Shown: in pieces, positions 1 to 10,370 of the stretch
Layout of the letters: each line of letters begins with the position of its first letter
Numbering within the stretch: position 1 is the stretch's first letter
Origin: Metridium senile
Lineage: Eukaryota > Cnidaria > Anthozoa > Actiniaria > Metridiidae
DNA length: 64,000 nucleotides
Assembly (NCBI GenBank): GCA_949775045.1
Contig: OX459095.1
Span: 36,465,268 to 36,529,267, forward strand
Direction of reading: 5' to 3'
Translations under genes and position numbers: made by a program
Notes under the pieces: model-generated
What the model was told of the DNA's origin: nothing
The model's input: the letters and a program-made list of their open reading frames with translations, nothing else
Database searches by the model: none

Positions 1-1086
1 CTTTCCACGCACCATCTTTGTCTCCATAATATGGCTTGGTACCAACATTTATCCATCCATATGCATTTGTGTGTTCACATATTTCTCGTAAAAGTTCTAC
101 TGTGAAAAAGAGACCAAAAAAATCTAGAGCTTTATTCATGGTCCCTCTTCTCACAGGTATATTTAGATGTAATCCTGGTTGACGTGCGGGTGTAAAAGGA
201 GGAATTTGGTTACTAGTGTCAGGGTCATCATAGCTTCGAACAGCACTCGGTACTGGATTGGGGGCTGGACGTGCACCACCTCTGCCTCTGCCTCTGCCTC
301 TACCACGTCCCCTTGCTCGTTGTCTGGGCTGTCGTTGTCCTCTTCTTATTCCTCTTCCTCTAACTGGTGGGCAATCACTATTGTTATCACTGTCTTGGTT
401 TTCTATTTCTTCTGACGAAGAGCTACTAGCGGCATCACTAAAAATTAAAATATTTATATTAGTTTTTTGTAAACATTATACATTCTTGGTACAATTCTTC
501 TTGTATTTACATAAAGAAATATTAATTCGGAATGAAACATCAAAAACAATCGATAAAGAACAAGACTGATACTGATAGAAACTCAGAGATAGTGTAAACA
601 CGACGAATTTGACCTCATAGTGAAGATTTTGTGCAAATTATCTCTGTAGCTATGCGTGGTTATTTCCAGTATTTACATAAAATATTGCGCGAAAATTTAT
701 GAAACAGCTGACACGCGAAATGATGCGTTGAGCGGCAAAAAAAGCAGAAAAAGAATGCTTTGTTATTCCATAAACAGAAAGGACATACTAATATCAATTT
801 ATAGCAATAAAAAAGTTGCGTTTTATGCACTTTTAGTCGAATATTTGCTTTGATTTCGCAAAGCACATGTTTGTTTACGAGTTCTATTACGAAACACTCA
901 CCTCAACTCGAACTGTGCTTCACTTATTCCTTGCAATTCTTCATCTAATTCTTCTTCTTCCCCGCTAGAAATCCCTCCAGTCTCACTATCAATGTCACTT
1001 TCCTCTTCGTTATCATTTATCATACAAATATTCGCTACTTCTTCGGCTGTATAGACTCTACATGGACGCTTACTAGAAGACGCCAT
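1..1086 (-). CDS. piggyBac transposase, N-terminal part, two exons (join 902-1086 and <1-437)
   Basis: Catalyses TTAA-specific cut-and-paste transposition in the nucleus. Exon 1 (1086-902) starts MASSSKRPCRVYTAEEV and is strongly acidic (DNEEESDIDSE, EEEELDEEL), as piggyBac N-termini usually are. It ends at a GTGAGT donor. Exon 2 starts at 437 after a TTTTTAG acceptor. The phases agree: exon 1 leaves AG, and T completes a serine before DAASSSSSEEIE. An Arg/Gly-rich stretch follows (about 248-360), and then the DDE_Tnp_1_7 entry motif with NKALDFFGLFFTVELLREIC and TNAYGWINVG. The catalytic aspartates lie beyond the window edge. No stop or frameshift is visible in this part, so the copy may be young. 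Confidence 0.87.
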
Positions 1087-1305
1087 TTTGTTTCGAGTTT
1101 GAAACGCTTTCGACAAAGACCAAAGGCAATTCAACACAGCCAATTGCAGAGCAGTGTTGCAAATGACCATCACATGATTGGTTAATATGTCTAAGAATAT
1201 TTTTAGCACAATGTCACGCAAATCAAAACAAAAATCGTTGCCATAACGACATAATACGTCATCAGTGGAATTCCACCGATATTTAACAGGGCCGTCGCCA
1301 AAGGG
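1..1305 (-). mobile_element. piggyBac-family DNA transposon, 5' part (runs off the window)
   Basis: The transposase reads leftwards. Upstream of its start, at 1306-1309, lies TTAA, and reading on the minus strand this is followed by CCCTTTGGCGACGGCCC. A CCC-type terminus directly against TTAA is the arrangement known for piggyBac elements, so I place the 5' end of the element at 1305. The 3' end is outside the window, so the second TTAA cannot be checked. Confidence 0.85.
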
Positions 1306-1309
1306 TTAA

Positions 1310-3065
1310 CAGTACTGTATCAGTTTAATTAGCTTGTGAATGTAAAAGTTAAGCTTAAAGCTATATTACACAATATACCCTTCTTTATTACTCTGGATTC
1401 CTGTGGAATCACCAAGTTTAGGATTCGGCATTGTTATTATTATTTTTCGTCGTCGTTGCCAAAATGCCGCGCATGCGCAGTATGGTCAAAGTTCTGAGTT
1501 AGGTCATTTTCGGCCACCATTTTGCTTTCAACTTCGACAGTACAGTGTTTTAGTAATCAATGTCTTTAAATACGCTCAAATCGCTTGCAAATCTACACAC
1601 CATTTGTGGTATAGCCACACTAAAAGATGTCGAGCGTTTTCGGAAAGGCCATTTAGAATGACGCTGCAAATCTATCGTCAAACTGACTGAAAATGCCTAT
1701 CGTGAAACTTATCGTGAATTACATGTGAATTATCTATCCAAAAGCTACCTATGTATTCAAAAGCGAATTATAGTAACACTTATACAAACTGTAAAACAAC
1801 AAAGAGCTCAACTACAGAATGTGAACAAAAGTCTACCGAAGAAAGAACGAGGATTTCAAGCGAAAAAGATTCAAGACTAGCGACTTGTGTTTACAGTGAA
1901 CCATGTGACTCAAAGTAAGGCCACCTTCTCAAAGATGATCACTTCTTTCATATTAATAATGCTAAGTACCTTGCTTCTTTTATTATTTTTAATTCAAGGA
2001 TGTATTTTCTGTTTTCCCTATTTGATATTAGTCTTTATTAGGGTACAAAACAGTCAACTTCTTCGACTGCTACACTCAATTAACTAGTGTCATTTCATCG
2101 TTCAGTGATTGTGATATATTAGATAAAACTAGTTGTTTGACTGTACATGTATGAATGTTTATAATGATGCAGAAGTCACAATAAAGATTACAAATAATAC
2201 CAGATCTCGTTATCCAAGGTTTGTTTATTATAATTATAGACATTTTCGCTGTCATCATAGTCGTGAGACAAGTAGAATACCAACACGATTAATAAAGTCA
2301 TTTAAACACCAAAAGTAGGAAGCTTAGACTGTTTGTTTATCATAGAATACGCTCAAATATACCCAGGTCTTCTAAGTTACATAATTATATTAACTGTGCC
2401 AAGGTCAAAATCGAGCATTATTCTTCAAAGTTCAAGGGGATTGGGGCACAAGCATTTATTTCTCAAAGAAGGTTCAAATGTAAAGCCATGTACATGTATA
2501 TCGTCCCTTTCTTTAATAGAACAACGTCTCTCTAGAAGACTCAGTCACATGTAATGAATTAATTACTGTAAGTGTAAACTGTATTATGCACACTATATGT
2601 TGATCCAAGCAAGACAATGACACCATATAGCTGGTACTGCTTTTATCTTTGGACAAAATACAGTACAACAATGTGTTGAAATGAGTTTATGTTCTTTAAT
2701 TTATAAGAACAAAAATGAAATTAATTCATCAAATGATCTTGTAATGATAATGAATATTGAGGATCAGTTCTGATTGTCACAATCAGCATGACAGTAATTT
2801 CTCATGAAATCAGAATTACCCACAAGGTTAAATGTGTTTAATACTGATTATGAACTTCAATATAGTGCAAATTATTCACTTGTGTTAGACTTGTGTTACA
2901 CCAGACCATAATTATCTAATAGAACAGTTGTTAAAATATTGATTATTTTGAATAAATCGCTTAATCATTGAGCCAGACAGTTCTTTGTCTTTAATTGCTA
3001 TTATTGCTATCTAGAAATGCTTTAGTAAGTGCAAAAAGAGACCATTTTATGTTATTTACCCGTTT
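1310..3065. other. No gene recognised
   Basis: AT-rich sequence. The open frames here are short and show no family motif, compositional bias or splice arrangement that I recognise. A stretch at about 1455-1560 contains GCATGCGCAG and a run of mixed-composition sequence that could be an old repeat end, but I found no partner for it. Confidence 0.5.
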
Positions 3066-3153
3066 TAAGAACCCTTCCTATTAGGCGGACAGCTCTACTT
3101 ACGGACACTTTTTTCGTTTCCCAGGCGTGTCCGCTTAATGGAGCTTCGACTGT
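3066..3153 (-). mobile_element. pogo/Tigger-like Tc1-mariner terminal fragment
   Basis: Read on the minus strand, the end is TACAGTCGAAGCTCCATTAA, then GCGGACA, with a second GTCCG-containing stretch inwards. CAGTCGAA-CTC-TTA-CGGACA is the familiar terminal pattern of Tigger-type elements that insert at TA. Only one end is clear, so this is a solo end or a degraded MITE. Confidence 0.5.
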
Positions 3154-3460
3154 AGTCTGTAATAGCAGACAAACAATTTCTTCGCTGTTATAGTCTGAAC
3201 TCCAAGACTGGAGTTCTATGGTCATGCTTCAATCTGATTGGCTGATTGCATTTCTGTCTACCAATCAACTTTAAACACCGAAATGCAGAAAAAATAAGCT
3301 CTGCATTTCAAAACTTGTGCGCCGGCTTATGGCCTAAACTCAAGTAGAAAGGCCGGAATGACTAAAATATTATCCCAGAAAACTTAATATTAACTTATAC
3401 TATTAAAAGATAATTTATGAAAATTAACTTTTGTAACGAACGATGGAAACATATATTATT

Positions 3461-3660
3461 ATAAAAATTGAACAATATTCCTGAAGACATTAAGCAAATA
3501 GAATCGATAGCTACATTCAAAACCAAACTGAAGACTTTTCTTTTTGAAAGTTATTTTTCGCTATAGCAGTCATTTATTTATTTTTACTAACAATTCAACA
3601 ATGTAAACGCATAGAGTTTAGATATGCGTATCTAAGAATGTTATAATATTATTGTTATTA
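3461..3660 (+). pseudogene. LINE 3' end (CR1/L2-like), 5'-truncated
   Basis: The frame from about 3464 to 3565 reads NIPEDIKQIESIATFKTKLK, then TFLFESYFSL and a stop. This is the usual C-terminus of CR1/jockey-group reverse transcriptases (IP.. I, FK.KLKTFLF). A short 3'UTR follows, containing AACAATGTAAACGCATAGAG, and ends in a TTA-rich microsatellite tail at about 3640-3660. A second copy of the same 3' end lies inverted at 10086-10249. Confidence 0.72.
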
Positions 3661-4006
3661 TTATCCGTATGTACGAAAATCATCGAAGCATGAATCATCA
3701 ATGCATTTCGGATGCAAGAGGGCCTTTAAAAGAACTGAAAACAATTTATTAAAAGCTAATTTGAAGAAATATGTCTTTAAATTCTTTTTAAAACTATTAG
3801 AATTCAAATTTCTTAGATGCATAGGTAGTTCATTCCATAGCTTAGGCCCAGCTTTACAGAAGGACCTGTCACCATATGTTTTCAGTCTTGGCCTTTGTAT
3901 GGCTAATGGTTCCATTTTACTAGAACGTAGTAATCTCAAAAATATAAGAATGTGATAGCCCATTTAACGCTTTATATACAATAAGTAATATGGCCTCTTT
4001 TGCATG
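3661..4006 (-). pseudogene. LINE RT C-terminal fragment, 5'-truncated, frameshifted
   Basis: On the minus strand the fragment opens with LLIVYKALNGLSHSYI, then two stops. In another frame it continues with RPRLKTYGDRSFCKAGPKLW, then NELPMHLR and SFKKNLKTYFFKLAF. These are the hallmark C-terminal blocks of CR1/jockey-type LINEs (VYKALNGLAP.YI; YG.R.F..A.PKLWN.LP; FK..LKTY.F). The 5' end falls abruptly inside the coding exon of another gene at about 4006, as expected for a truncated retrotransposition. Its 3' end abuts the 3' tail of the plus-strand LINE at 3660. Confidence 0.75.
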
Positions 4007-4213
4007 GCGGTGAAGAATGGTAACATGTAGTGTTGCGTTGGCAATGTCAAAATACTCTGACTGGATTTCATCTTGTTGTCTGCATGAATAACCTTCGGAG
4101 TAGTCATGCACACAGACAACATGGTCAACAGGAAGGTTATCAAGCAGACTGTCAAGTTGGTCACGCTGCCATCTAGCCATAAAGGATTGACCGAGGTCGA
4201 CTAGTTTCCCCAA
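4003..4213 (-). pseudogene. Exon fragment of a multicopy 'HDYSEGYSC' transposase-like gene
   Basis: The frame reads MGKLVDLGQSFMARWQRDQL, a short spacer, VDHVVCVHDYSEGYSCRQQD, EIQSEYFDIANATLHVTILH and RHAKEA. I recognise the block DYSEGYSCRQQDEIQSEYF from a widespread multicopy metazoan family related to proteins with a DFAENY...DEIQ motif. The Asp in this motif resembles the first catalytic acid of an RNase H-fold transposase, but that function is inferred. The exon is interrupted on its 3' side by the LINE ending near 4006. Confidence 0.55.
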
Positions 4214-4369
4214 GCTCTTAACGTAGTCTCTAAATGCAAGTGACTTTAAAAACCTTTAAAACCTTAAAAACAGCTTGTTTTTTATTGGAGCCGGAGCACA
4301 TTACTTCATTCAAAACGTCCGAGATGTATGGTGGCCCATTGATAGGCCATAGCATTGTTTATACCATAT

Positions 4370-4570
4370 TCAACATTTTTTTATTCAAAAATAATTTTTC
4401 TATCAAAAATCTTTTTTCTTTTCTGTTTTTATTTAATTTGAGATTCTCATCTAGAAGCTTTGATTTACTTATTCCCTTCATCGCACCAGTTACAATGCGA
4501 GCTGACTCATACTGCACACTCAACAAGATAACTCTCTGAAGCCTCCTCCTTCTATTTCTTACCTGTCTTT
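4370..4570 (-). pseudogene. LINE C-terminal fragment
   Basis: On the minus strand the frame contains RRRLQRVILLSVQYESARIV, then TGAMKGISKSKLLDE. This matches the RLQ..QY.AARIVTGA.KGTS block found after the RT domain in CR1/jockey-type LINEs. It is flanked by low-complexity A/T sequence and has no other LINE domain attached. Confidence 0.55.
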
Positions 4571-4610
4571 CAAATCGAGATTGTAAAAACCATGAAAATA
4601 ATAGCATCAA

Positions 4611-5274
4611 GACTTAAAACGAGTCCATGTCTGCAATGGGTTTTTATTAAGCAATTGATCACGTTTTGTACTAATCGTCAAACCTGTCGAATATTGTTTA
4701 TTTAACTCTCATTTCTCTGTAGTGTGACTGGCCCTGGGTTACATGCCTGATAAGCTAGGTTTCCTCATACACTCACAGAAACCCGGCTTAACCCCAGAAT
4801 CTAACTCTTGTGTGACTGCAGCCTAAAAGCCATGATAGTTGGTCTAAACCAACCATAAAATTCCTTAATTCTGATAATTCAAACATGGTCGGTTTAATAC
4901 TATTTTGATGCAAAACCTTTTTGATTTGCGATAAACCTATTTTTTTTATTTGAACTGTTAAATTGCAATAGTTAGAATTATTTATTGCAACTAGTTTTAT
5001 TGTTAATCAGTATTTTTTTTAACTAGGTTAAGGTAGTCCTTTAGGCTATTTTGTGTCAAAAGTTGTCCGATTTGAAGAAAATAAAAAGTGGCTTTATTTT
5101 ACTTGAAAACTTACCAAACCTTCACAATAGACTCTTTAGAATATGTGCTTTTTAAAAAAATATGTTTTGTTATTGGAAATTTAAAGGAATTTCTCAGAGC
5201 GCTCGTAAGAAGTGAAAACTCAGAAATTTGAAGCTCAAGTCTTTTACTTTTACTCAATCATTCCATACTTTTTT
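4611..5274. other. No gene recognised
   Basis: AT-rich spacer with short homopolymer runs. I see no coding signal, repeat pairing or splice arrangement. Confidence 0.5.
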
Positions 5275-6611
5275 TTAATTATTGTTCCAAAATACAACTA
5301 GTAATTCTTTACTCAATTTTGCATAAACAGCTGAGGGTTGCTCTCGAGCGCTCTTCAAATTAGGAGACTCCAATGCAGACCGCTGTCCAACATAATTAAT
5401 ACTAAAGCCATATCTAAAACCCTGTACAAGGTAGTGTTTGAGATGCGAATCATAGCCGCTTAACAAATCCTTAAGTCTATCTACCCTGACAGGGGTAACT
5501 GGAGGGCTCTCTAACGTGTGTATTAGGAGCCGGAAGTTAGGCTCTGTTGGGGTGCGGTCCGTTGGTAAGCGGCGTTGCGGCATTGGGGGGCTGCGTGATT
5601 GGCCCCGCAGTGAGAGCATTTATGTTCGAAATGGCATCCCGCGGCCTGGGAAGGTTTACCGGCATTAAAGGTCCAACAGGTTCCTTTTGTGAACGGTTGA
5701 TGCTGTTTGTTACGAAAAATACCCTACGGTTTTCGGACGAAAAGTAGAGCTAGTTGCCTTCAGCCATAGTTCCCAATGGATGGCATCCCAGGGGTAGCTG
5801 TCAGGCGCAGATGGACTCAGATAGCGAAACTGCTCGTACATAGACCAGTCACCCAATTGGCGGGTTATGTCGCAAATAATCTCGCCATAGTTCATCAATC
5901 TACCCACTTGACCCTTAAATTTATCGCAATAAATAGCTACATACGCGTTAAATGCGCTTAACCACTGATCTATGTTAGAATTTTTCGGGTAGGCTGACTA
6001 GGCTCGACCTATAACTGGGGGTTCGTGGAGCCCTGCGATGTGACAAAAGTCACAGAATAACACTTCTGTTGTCCAGTTGTGGACAACAGCTGGCCGAATT
6101 GGACAAACTCGTTCACCCAAATTTTTGCTTTGATTTTATCGCTAACATTGCAAACCAAAGGGATAGCAATGCTAGAGAAGAGCGGCGAGGCGGGCTTCTC
6201 GGGGGCGCTAGTACCTGAACTACTGGCCGTGATCGTATCTGTCTCCTCGTCGACCACGGCGGTGATGCCCACAGGCGCGACTGAAGTTTGTTGGTTGTTT
6301 GTTTGTTGGTTAAAACTGCTTCCTAAACTGTTCCACAAACTGGTCTCTACAGCTTGCGATACCGCAGCGGATATGCTGGTGCTTAGCGCCTCGATGTTTA
6401 CGGTCATCGTACCAGGTTGGGCGGTTTGCAAAGGTTCCACGGGGCGAGTCTCGGTTAGATTGGCCGGTCGTCTTGCCCGTTTTCTTGGGCGGCTAGCGAG
6501 TTGATGTTCTGCGTCCTGTGTATGGATGCCAGAAGTACGACGAGAACTCCTTCTTGAGGCATGACTTGAAACAAAATATCGTAGTAAGTGCAATAGACAA
6601 AAACCTTTCAA
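5275..6611 (-). pseudogene. DIRS/Ngaro-like retroelement gag and start of pol region, decayed
   Basis: The pieces run 3'-ward on the minus strand. (1) 6611-6009: an N-terminal region rich in Arg, Ser and Thr, ending in IPLVCNVSDKIKAKIWVNEF and VQFGQLL. (2) About 5980-5710: SAFNAYVAIYCDKFKGQVGR, LMNYGEIICDITRQLGDW and WDAIHWELWL. (3) About 5730-5600: a Cys/His cluster, GTCWTFNAGKPSQAAGCHFE then HKCSHCGANHAAPQC. (4) 5619-5275: VDRLKDLLSGYDSHLKHYLV then QGFRYGFSI, the short region that leads into the RT of these elements. This order is typical of DIRS/Ngaro-type polyproteins in cnidarians and molluscs. At least one in-frame stop (about 6008) and several frameshifts show that it is dead. No RT, RNase H or tyrosine recombinase follows. 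Confidence 0.68.
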
Positions 6612-6802
6612 CGAAGATGAGAGTTATTGTCTAAGAGGAAAAAGGGGGCGGTGCCGCATGGTATAACGTTGCAATAAACAATACAAATATGCATAACAGG
6701 AGGACTACAACCATCCCAAATTAGCAATAAAGAGTATAATCGAGTTTGTGGTATAACGTCTAACAAATAAATATACTTGAGAATACCGAGTGAATAGAGC
6801 AC

Positions 6803-7056
6803 ACCTCGTTAAAGGCGGTCAAAGGAGTTGTACACTCCAATGGTATCTCAAAGTATCATACAAACAAACGAAAGCCAACATAAAATTGCAAAAGCCAGAC
6901 ACACTGGCGGAAATAAACAAATCCGTGTGTGAGCAATCAATCCTGATAACGCAACGTTAAATAAGGCTTCGTTATTAAACATTGTGCAACCCACAACATA
7001 CTCGACAACTATATTAATATAACAAACGTATACATTTCAGCACTGCCCCGTGTAAA
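6803..7056. other. Spacer between gag-like and SGNH-like remnants; no gene seen
   Basis: No supported reading frame. It may be untranslated sequence of the same retroelement, but I found no repeat to prove this. Confidence 0.4.
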
Positions 7057-7434
7057 CTACGATACAATTTGATTTGACCGATTGTGTTCAAATGGACGCC
7101 TTCGCGCGATAAAAAGTTCTGCGATGTTTGGCACACAAACAATTTTTACGCCGTAAACCTTGTGCAGCAGGCGAACTAATTCTTCAATATCTGAGCCGAC
7201 TGAAACGGGAGAATGGTTACACAGCTGCAAGAGGACGATATCGGGCTTGAAAGATTACAACACGTGTAAATCGTAACGGCGAATCGTTGAAACCGTACGA
7301 CCTCCGACTCCGTGCCACTTAACATTGCATGGCTTTCCAATATTGAAATTCAGATGGAAGTTAGAGGAGTTGTTTGCAAACTGTATCAACCTCCTGATAA
7401 AGGAGTGACCCAAAAGTGAAATACGTGGTGCCAT
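7057..7434 (-). pseudogene. SGNH/GDSL-type hydrolase remnant of a retroelement
   Basis: From an ATG at 7434 the frame reads MAPRISLLGHSFIRRLIQFA (the G-H-S block replaces GDS), then WHGVGGRTVSTIRRYDLHVL (the Gly-rich block II). After an in-frame TAA near 7255 it continues SFKPDIVLLQLCNHSPVSVG and DIEELVRLLHKVYGVKIVCV before stopping at 7057. The GHS, GVGG and LLQL sequence is the SGNH-hydrolase-like pattern found in accessory ORFs of Ngaro/DIRS-like and some LINE elements. Its neighbour at 5275-6611 is gag of that group, so the two probably derive from one element or from two copies lying in a row. The GTND-like motif is changed to CNHS. Confidence 0.6.
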
Positions 7435-7499
7435 AACTATTAGAAGATGGAAAACAGCCGAATCAGAAAAGTGTAAGCTTATGCAGGCAAATAAACACA

Positions 7500-7926
7500 C
7501 AACATATACTTGCCTTAAAAACTGGAGTTAAAGAGATGATAAAACTTTAAAACTTTCTGATTGTTGTTTTCAACGTGAACGTTGAACAAAGATTTGAGTA
7601 ATGCAGAACAAATCATACTATTTGAGCAATAATCTTCACGTGATTCCGGTTACGCATTAGAAGGAATGTGTACCCTAGCCCACAAAATGTTGATCCTTCC
7701 GTAGGCCCTAATTCGATTAATTAGTTCGGCACTTCATAAAAATGCCATTATACTTTGCTCATAGTAAGCTATATCTTTCATGGAGAGTGGCATAGCCTCA
7801 CTCTCCACATTGGTGGCATAGGTAATGAAAAACGTCACTGCTGGAGAGAGACCGTGTAAACCATGGCCCCATTAAGGACTGTGAGACCAAGTATGCGCCC
7901 TACTGCTTTAAAGGCTCTAGTAAGCC
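7500..7926. other. No gene recognised
   Basis: Contains two near repeats of a GAGAGTGGCATAG / CCACATTGGTGGCATAGG type (about 7779-7820) that may be part of the adjacent R2-like fragment, but I find no frame to support this. Confidence 0.35.
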
Positions 7927-8256
7927 TTAATGAATGGCAAGGCGATAGTCTTTCTCCCCTTCTAAAAAAAAAAAAATTGTTGGCTTTCCTGAAGTGGTAG
8001 ACGAGGGAATTCCCTCATCAACTACTCGCACGCATTCTGGCAGGAACTCTTTTTTGGGACCACTTTCTACACCATCCTCTTCCTCAAAGGTAATCCTTCG
8101 AACAGCCTTTAAATTTGTTGAAGGACGCCCAGTGACAAAAGTTCTTATCATGTCAAGCTTCTGGTATGGCCTCAGAGCTGCCTTTCTGATTCTGGATAAC
8201 CAGAGTTTCAGATCAGCGGTTCTGGGCTGAATCCGTCCTTTTGAGTCCGAAAACAA
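7927..8256 (-). pseudogene. R2/NeSL-like retrotransposon RT fragment
   Basis: The minus-strand frame reads FSDSKGRIQPRTADLKLWLS, then RIRKAALRPYQKLDMIRTFV and TGRPSTNLKAVRRITFEEED. Runs of the form L..WL.RI.KA.L.P.QKL.MIRT....P are found just after the RT palm in R2/NeSL-clade elements. There is no catalytic FADD box here, and the frame degenerates downstream (poly-A at 7966-7977 on the plus strand). Family assignment is from pattern memory only. Confidence 0.42.
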
Positions 8257-8500
8257 TCAAATTTGTTAAAAAAATTATATAGACCGATCGTATGCACAAT
8301 AAAATCCCAGCCCCTTTTATTTTGAATGCAAATGAGGCTTTCCCAAAAGTGCAGAGAGAAACCACCCAGAGGTACTTTCTTCTTGCTCTGATGACCTGGA
8401 AATCAACAGCTAGTGGAATTGCTAGATCTCTCAAGGTGTAAAGAGAAACAAAGATAAATTAAATGGTTAACATAGCACAATGACAGTTTTACTATATAAA

Positions 8501-9033
8501 TTATTAAAACGGAAATGCCACACCAGTTAGTAGCTGAATGCCAATACAACTTGCAGTACAAGCATTTTTCTAGTAATTGTTGTATTTGGTCTGTGCCAAA
8601 AAAAACCCGTCTCGTGTATCTTTGTCTCTTCGTTTCTGGATTTTAAATTCGAAGTATCTGTTCCCTGAGGGTAGTATTTTGATTTCAGATACTTTGTGAA
8701 CATAACCTTGCGAAACGTTTAGATTTGGTAAAAGTAGATGACAACTTTTCATGCTTATTGGGATCCATAGCGATCAAAATAAGCACCTAGATTTAGCTGC
8801 GAGGTGTAGAAGGCCACAAGGGAGATAATATACGCGTGCTCACTTTGAATACAATGTGTTTTTATTAGCATTAATGAAGCCATTGAGAATCGTCAAGTTT
8901 GGATAATAATTGTTCAAAAAGATTAAACGTTTCCATCCCAGTTGATGGTGGGCGGTACCATGTACTTACTATAAAAGGTTTTATATGTGGATTACATATT
9001 TCAATACTGATACTTTCAAGGTTTTGCATTTTT
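8501..9033. repeat. Duplicated block, copy 1 (partner 11031-11565)
   Basis: From TTATTAAAACGGAAATGCCA at 8501 to GGTTTTGCAT near 9030, this sequence reappears at 11031-11565 in the same orientation with only scattered differences (for example TAGTAGC versus TAGTAGT, and extra A residues in the poly-A run). It spans part of a LINE endonuclease frame and an unrelated short frame (8570-8752). Copy 1 continues upstream into more LINE coding sequence. Copy 2 does not, and runs into TA-rich sequence instead. Confidence 0.85.
8570..8752 (-). pseudogene. OB-fold-like domain fragment (copy 1)
   Basis: The frame reads LPNLNVSQGYVHKVSEIKIL, then PSGNRYFEFKIQKRRDKDTR. The pattern GY.H.VS..K....N.YF...Q resembles a short domain I know from mobile-element-linked cnidarian proteins (GYLHNVSPVK...YFD..LQ...R.VCF) that looks OB-fold-like. 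The expected VCF end is lost in a poly-A slip. A second copy is at 11057-11284. The function is unproven; single-stranded nucleic acid binding is a guess. Confidence 0.35.
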
Positions 9034-9873
9034 AAGTCTTGACGATAGATGTAATTGATTGTTTCTTTAATTTATATAGATACTCCACCGCCTAAGAGAA
9101 TGCAGACTAAATTATCACATATAGTGTCATCTGAGCGTGTTTCGTTAATAGCAAGTAAATCAAAGGGTGTTTTTGTCATCATAAATCTCAATTCGTCAAT
9201 GTGTTTAATTAAACTGGTTATATTGAGAGCAGCCATTTTAAATCCCCTTCATTTACTTATGTTATGTATAAAATCATTCTCAGATTGACCTGTTTGTGGA
9301 GCAGCGCCTGGTAATCAAGCAGCGGTTAAAAATGACATAAGATTATTTGCTAGAATTCCGTCCCCTTTTTTGTTTAAATGTAAGCCACTGTTGCTTAGCG
9401 AACTAGCGTCGATATTGTCGTTTGTAATGCATCCCCAGTTTCTCTGGTTGCAAAAGCTCTGAATAACAAGAAGACTGATCACCTACAGCAGCACTTCCAG
9501 TTTCACTTTGAGTCTGGCAAGAGATTTCATCATGTATTTTGTCAGAAGGCTCTTTTCTGGATTGATCGATTATTTGTTTCCTGATGGCATCGGCTTTGGG
9601 ACCCTGAACAAGAAGAGTGCACATGTCAGGATAGAAGTTTACAGATGCAACAGAGCATTTGAAGAAATGATAGTCGCCATTACTAAGCACAAAGCTCCAG
9701 ACTCCAGAAAGTTTAAGATTTTCGTCTATGAACTTCTTTAGATCTGCTTCATTACCATTACATTTAATTTTAGTCTGATGATTCTCTTTGAAAACCTCAA
9801 TAAATGAAATCAAAGCTCCGGACACTTCTTTGCCGTGACCGTTCGCCATGATTTTTGATGGACTAAAGCCCAT
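8880..9873 (-). pseudogene. LINE remnant: ORF1/SGNH end and apurinic-like endonuclease domain
   Basis: The 5' piece (9873-9403) encodes a domain with GVWSFVLSNGDYHFFKC and MCTLLVQGPKADAIRKQI, resembling the N-terminal domain of some cnidarian LINE proteins. About 9400-9320 reads SNSGLHLNKKGDGILANNLM, the end of an SGNH-type module. Then 9237-8880 gives an endonuclease: MAALNITSLIKHIDELRFMM, PFDLLAINETRSDD, GGGVSI, and finally FIVSTWYRPPST. The catalytic-type N-ET and YRPP blocks are visible. Stops split it (for example after GGGVSI), and the SDH end of the domain and the RT are missing. Confidence 0.62.
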
Positions 9874-10085
9874 GCAAAAAGCTCAAAAATGACCAAAAAT
9901 GATATTAAAAATTAGCAAAAATGATATTAGCGAAGTTCGGATTGTGGTCTTTCAGTGTTATGAACGCTTCTTAGCATCTTACTGTGAAAAGACATGAGAG
10001 TTGTAGAATAAGTGAGAGCATCAATGGACGGTGAAATACACTGCTCTTGTCGTTTGTTTTACTTAGTCGATGAGTGGGAGGTTCC
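9874..10085. other. No gene recognised
   Basis: Short repeated AAAAATGATATTA motifs at about 9890-9930, otherwise nothing. Confidence 0.4.
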
Positions 10086-10249
10086 TATTAATAATAATAA
10101 TATAACGTTCTTAGATACGCATATCCGAACTCTATGCGTTTACATTGTTGGATTGTTTGTTATAATAAATAACGACTGCTATTATAGTGAAAAATCATTT
10201 TCAAAAAGAAAAGTCTTCAGTTTGGATTTGAATGCGGCTATCGATTCTG
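10086..10249 (-). pseudogene. LINE 3' end, second copy of the 3461-3660 family
   Basis: Read on the minus strand it encodes RIDSRIQSKLKTFLFENDFS with a stop. A 3'UTR follows with AACAATGTAAACGCATAGAG, shared with the copy at 3461-3660, and then a TATTATTATTATT tail at 10087-10101. The 5' truncation point at about 10249 lies inside the end of a DNA transposon, so this is a later insertion. Confidence 0.72.
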
Positions 10250-10370
10250 GTTATGGACAACTCTCTGATCAATTTTTTTCTTCTTCTATAAGTTAGATTG
10301 TGATAGTATCTAAGATATTCTTTAAAAAAATGCCGTTTTTATTGCCTTTAGTCTTTATGAGTTTTAAGTA
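10249..10370 (-). mobile_element. Terminal fragment of the same TTAA transposon family as 48561-50212
   Basis: From TGGTTATGGACAACTCTCTG through CTTCTTCTATAAGTTAGATT to AAATGCCGTTTTTA, the sequence matches the right end of the 48561-50212 element (reverse complement of about 50105-50203) almost base for base. The outermost terminal bases were lost where the LINE at 10086-10249 joins. Confidence 0.7.

Noticed and set aside
1403..1690. Possible small host gene
   Set aside because: The 95-codon frame has no family pattern, no splice context and an ordinary composition for random open sequence.
6079..6504. Plus-strand 141-codon frame
   Set aside because: It is the antisense shadow of the gag-like frame, which carries the recognisable motifs on the minus strand.
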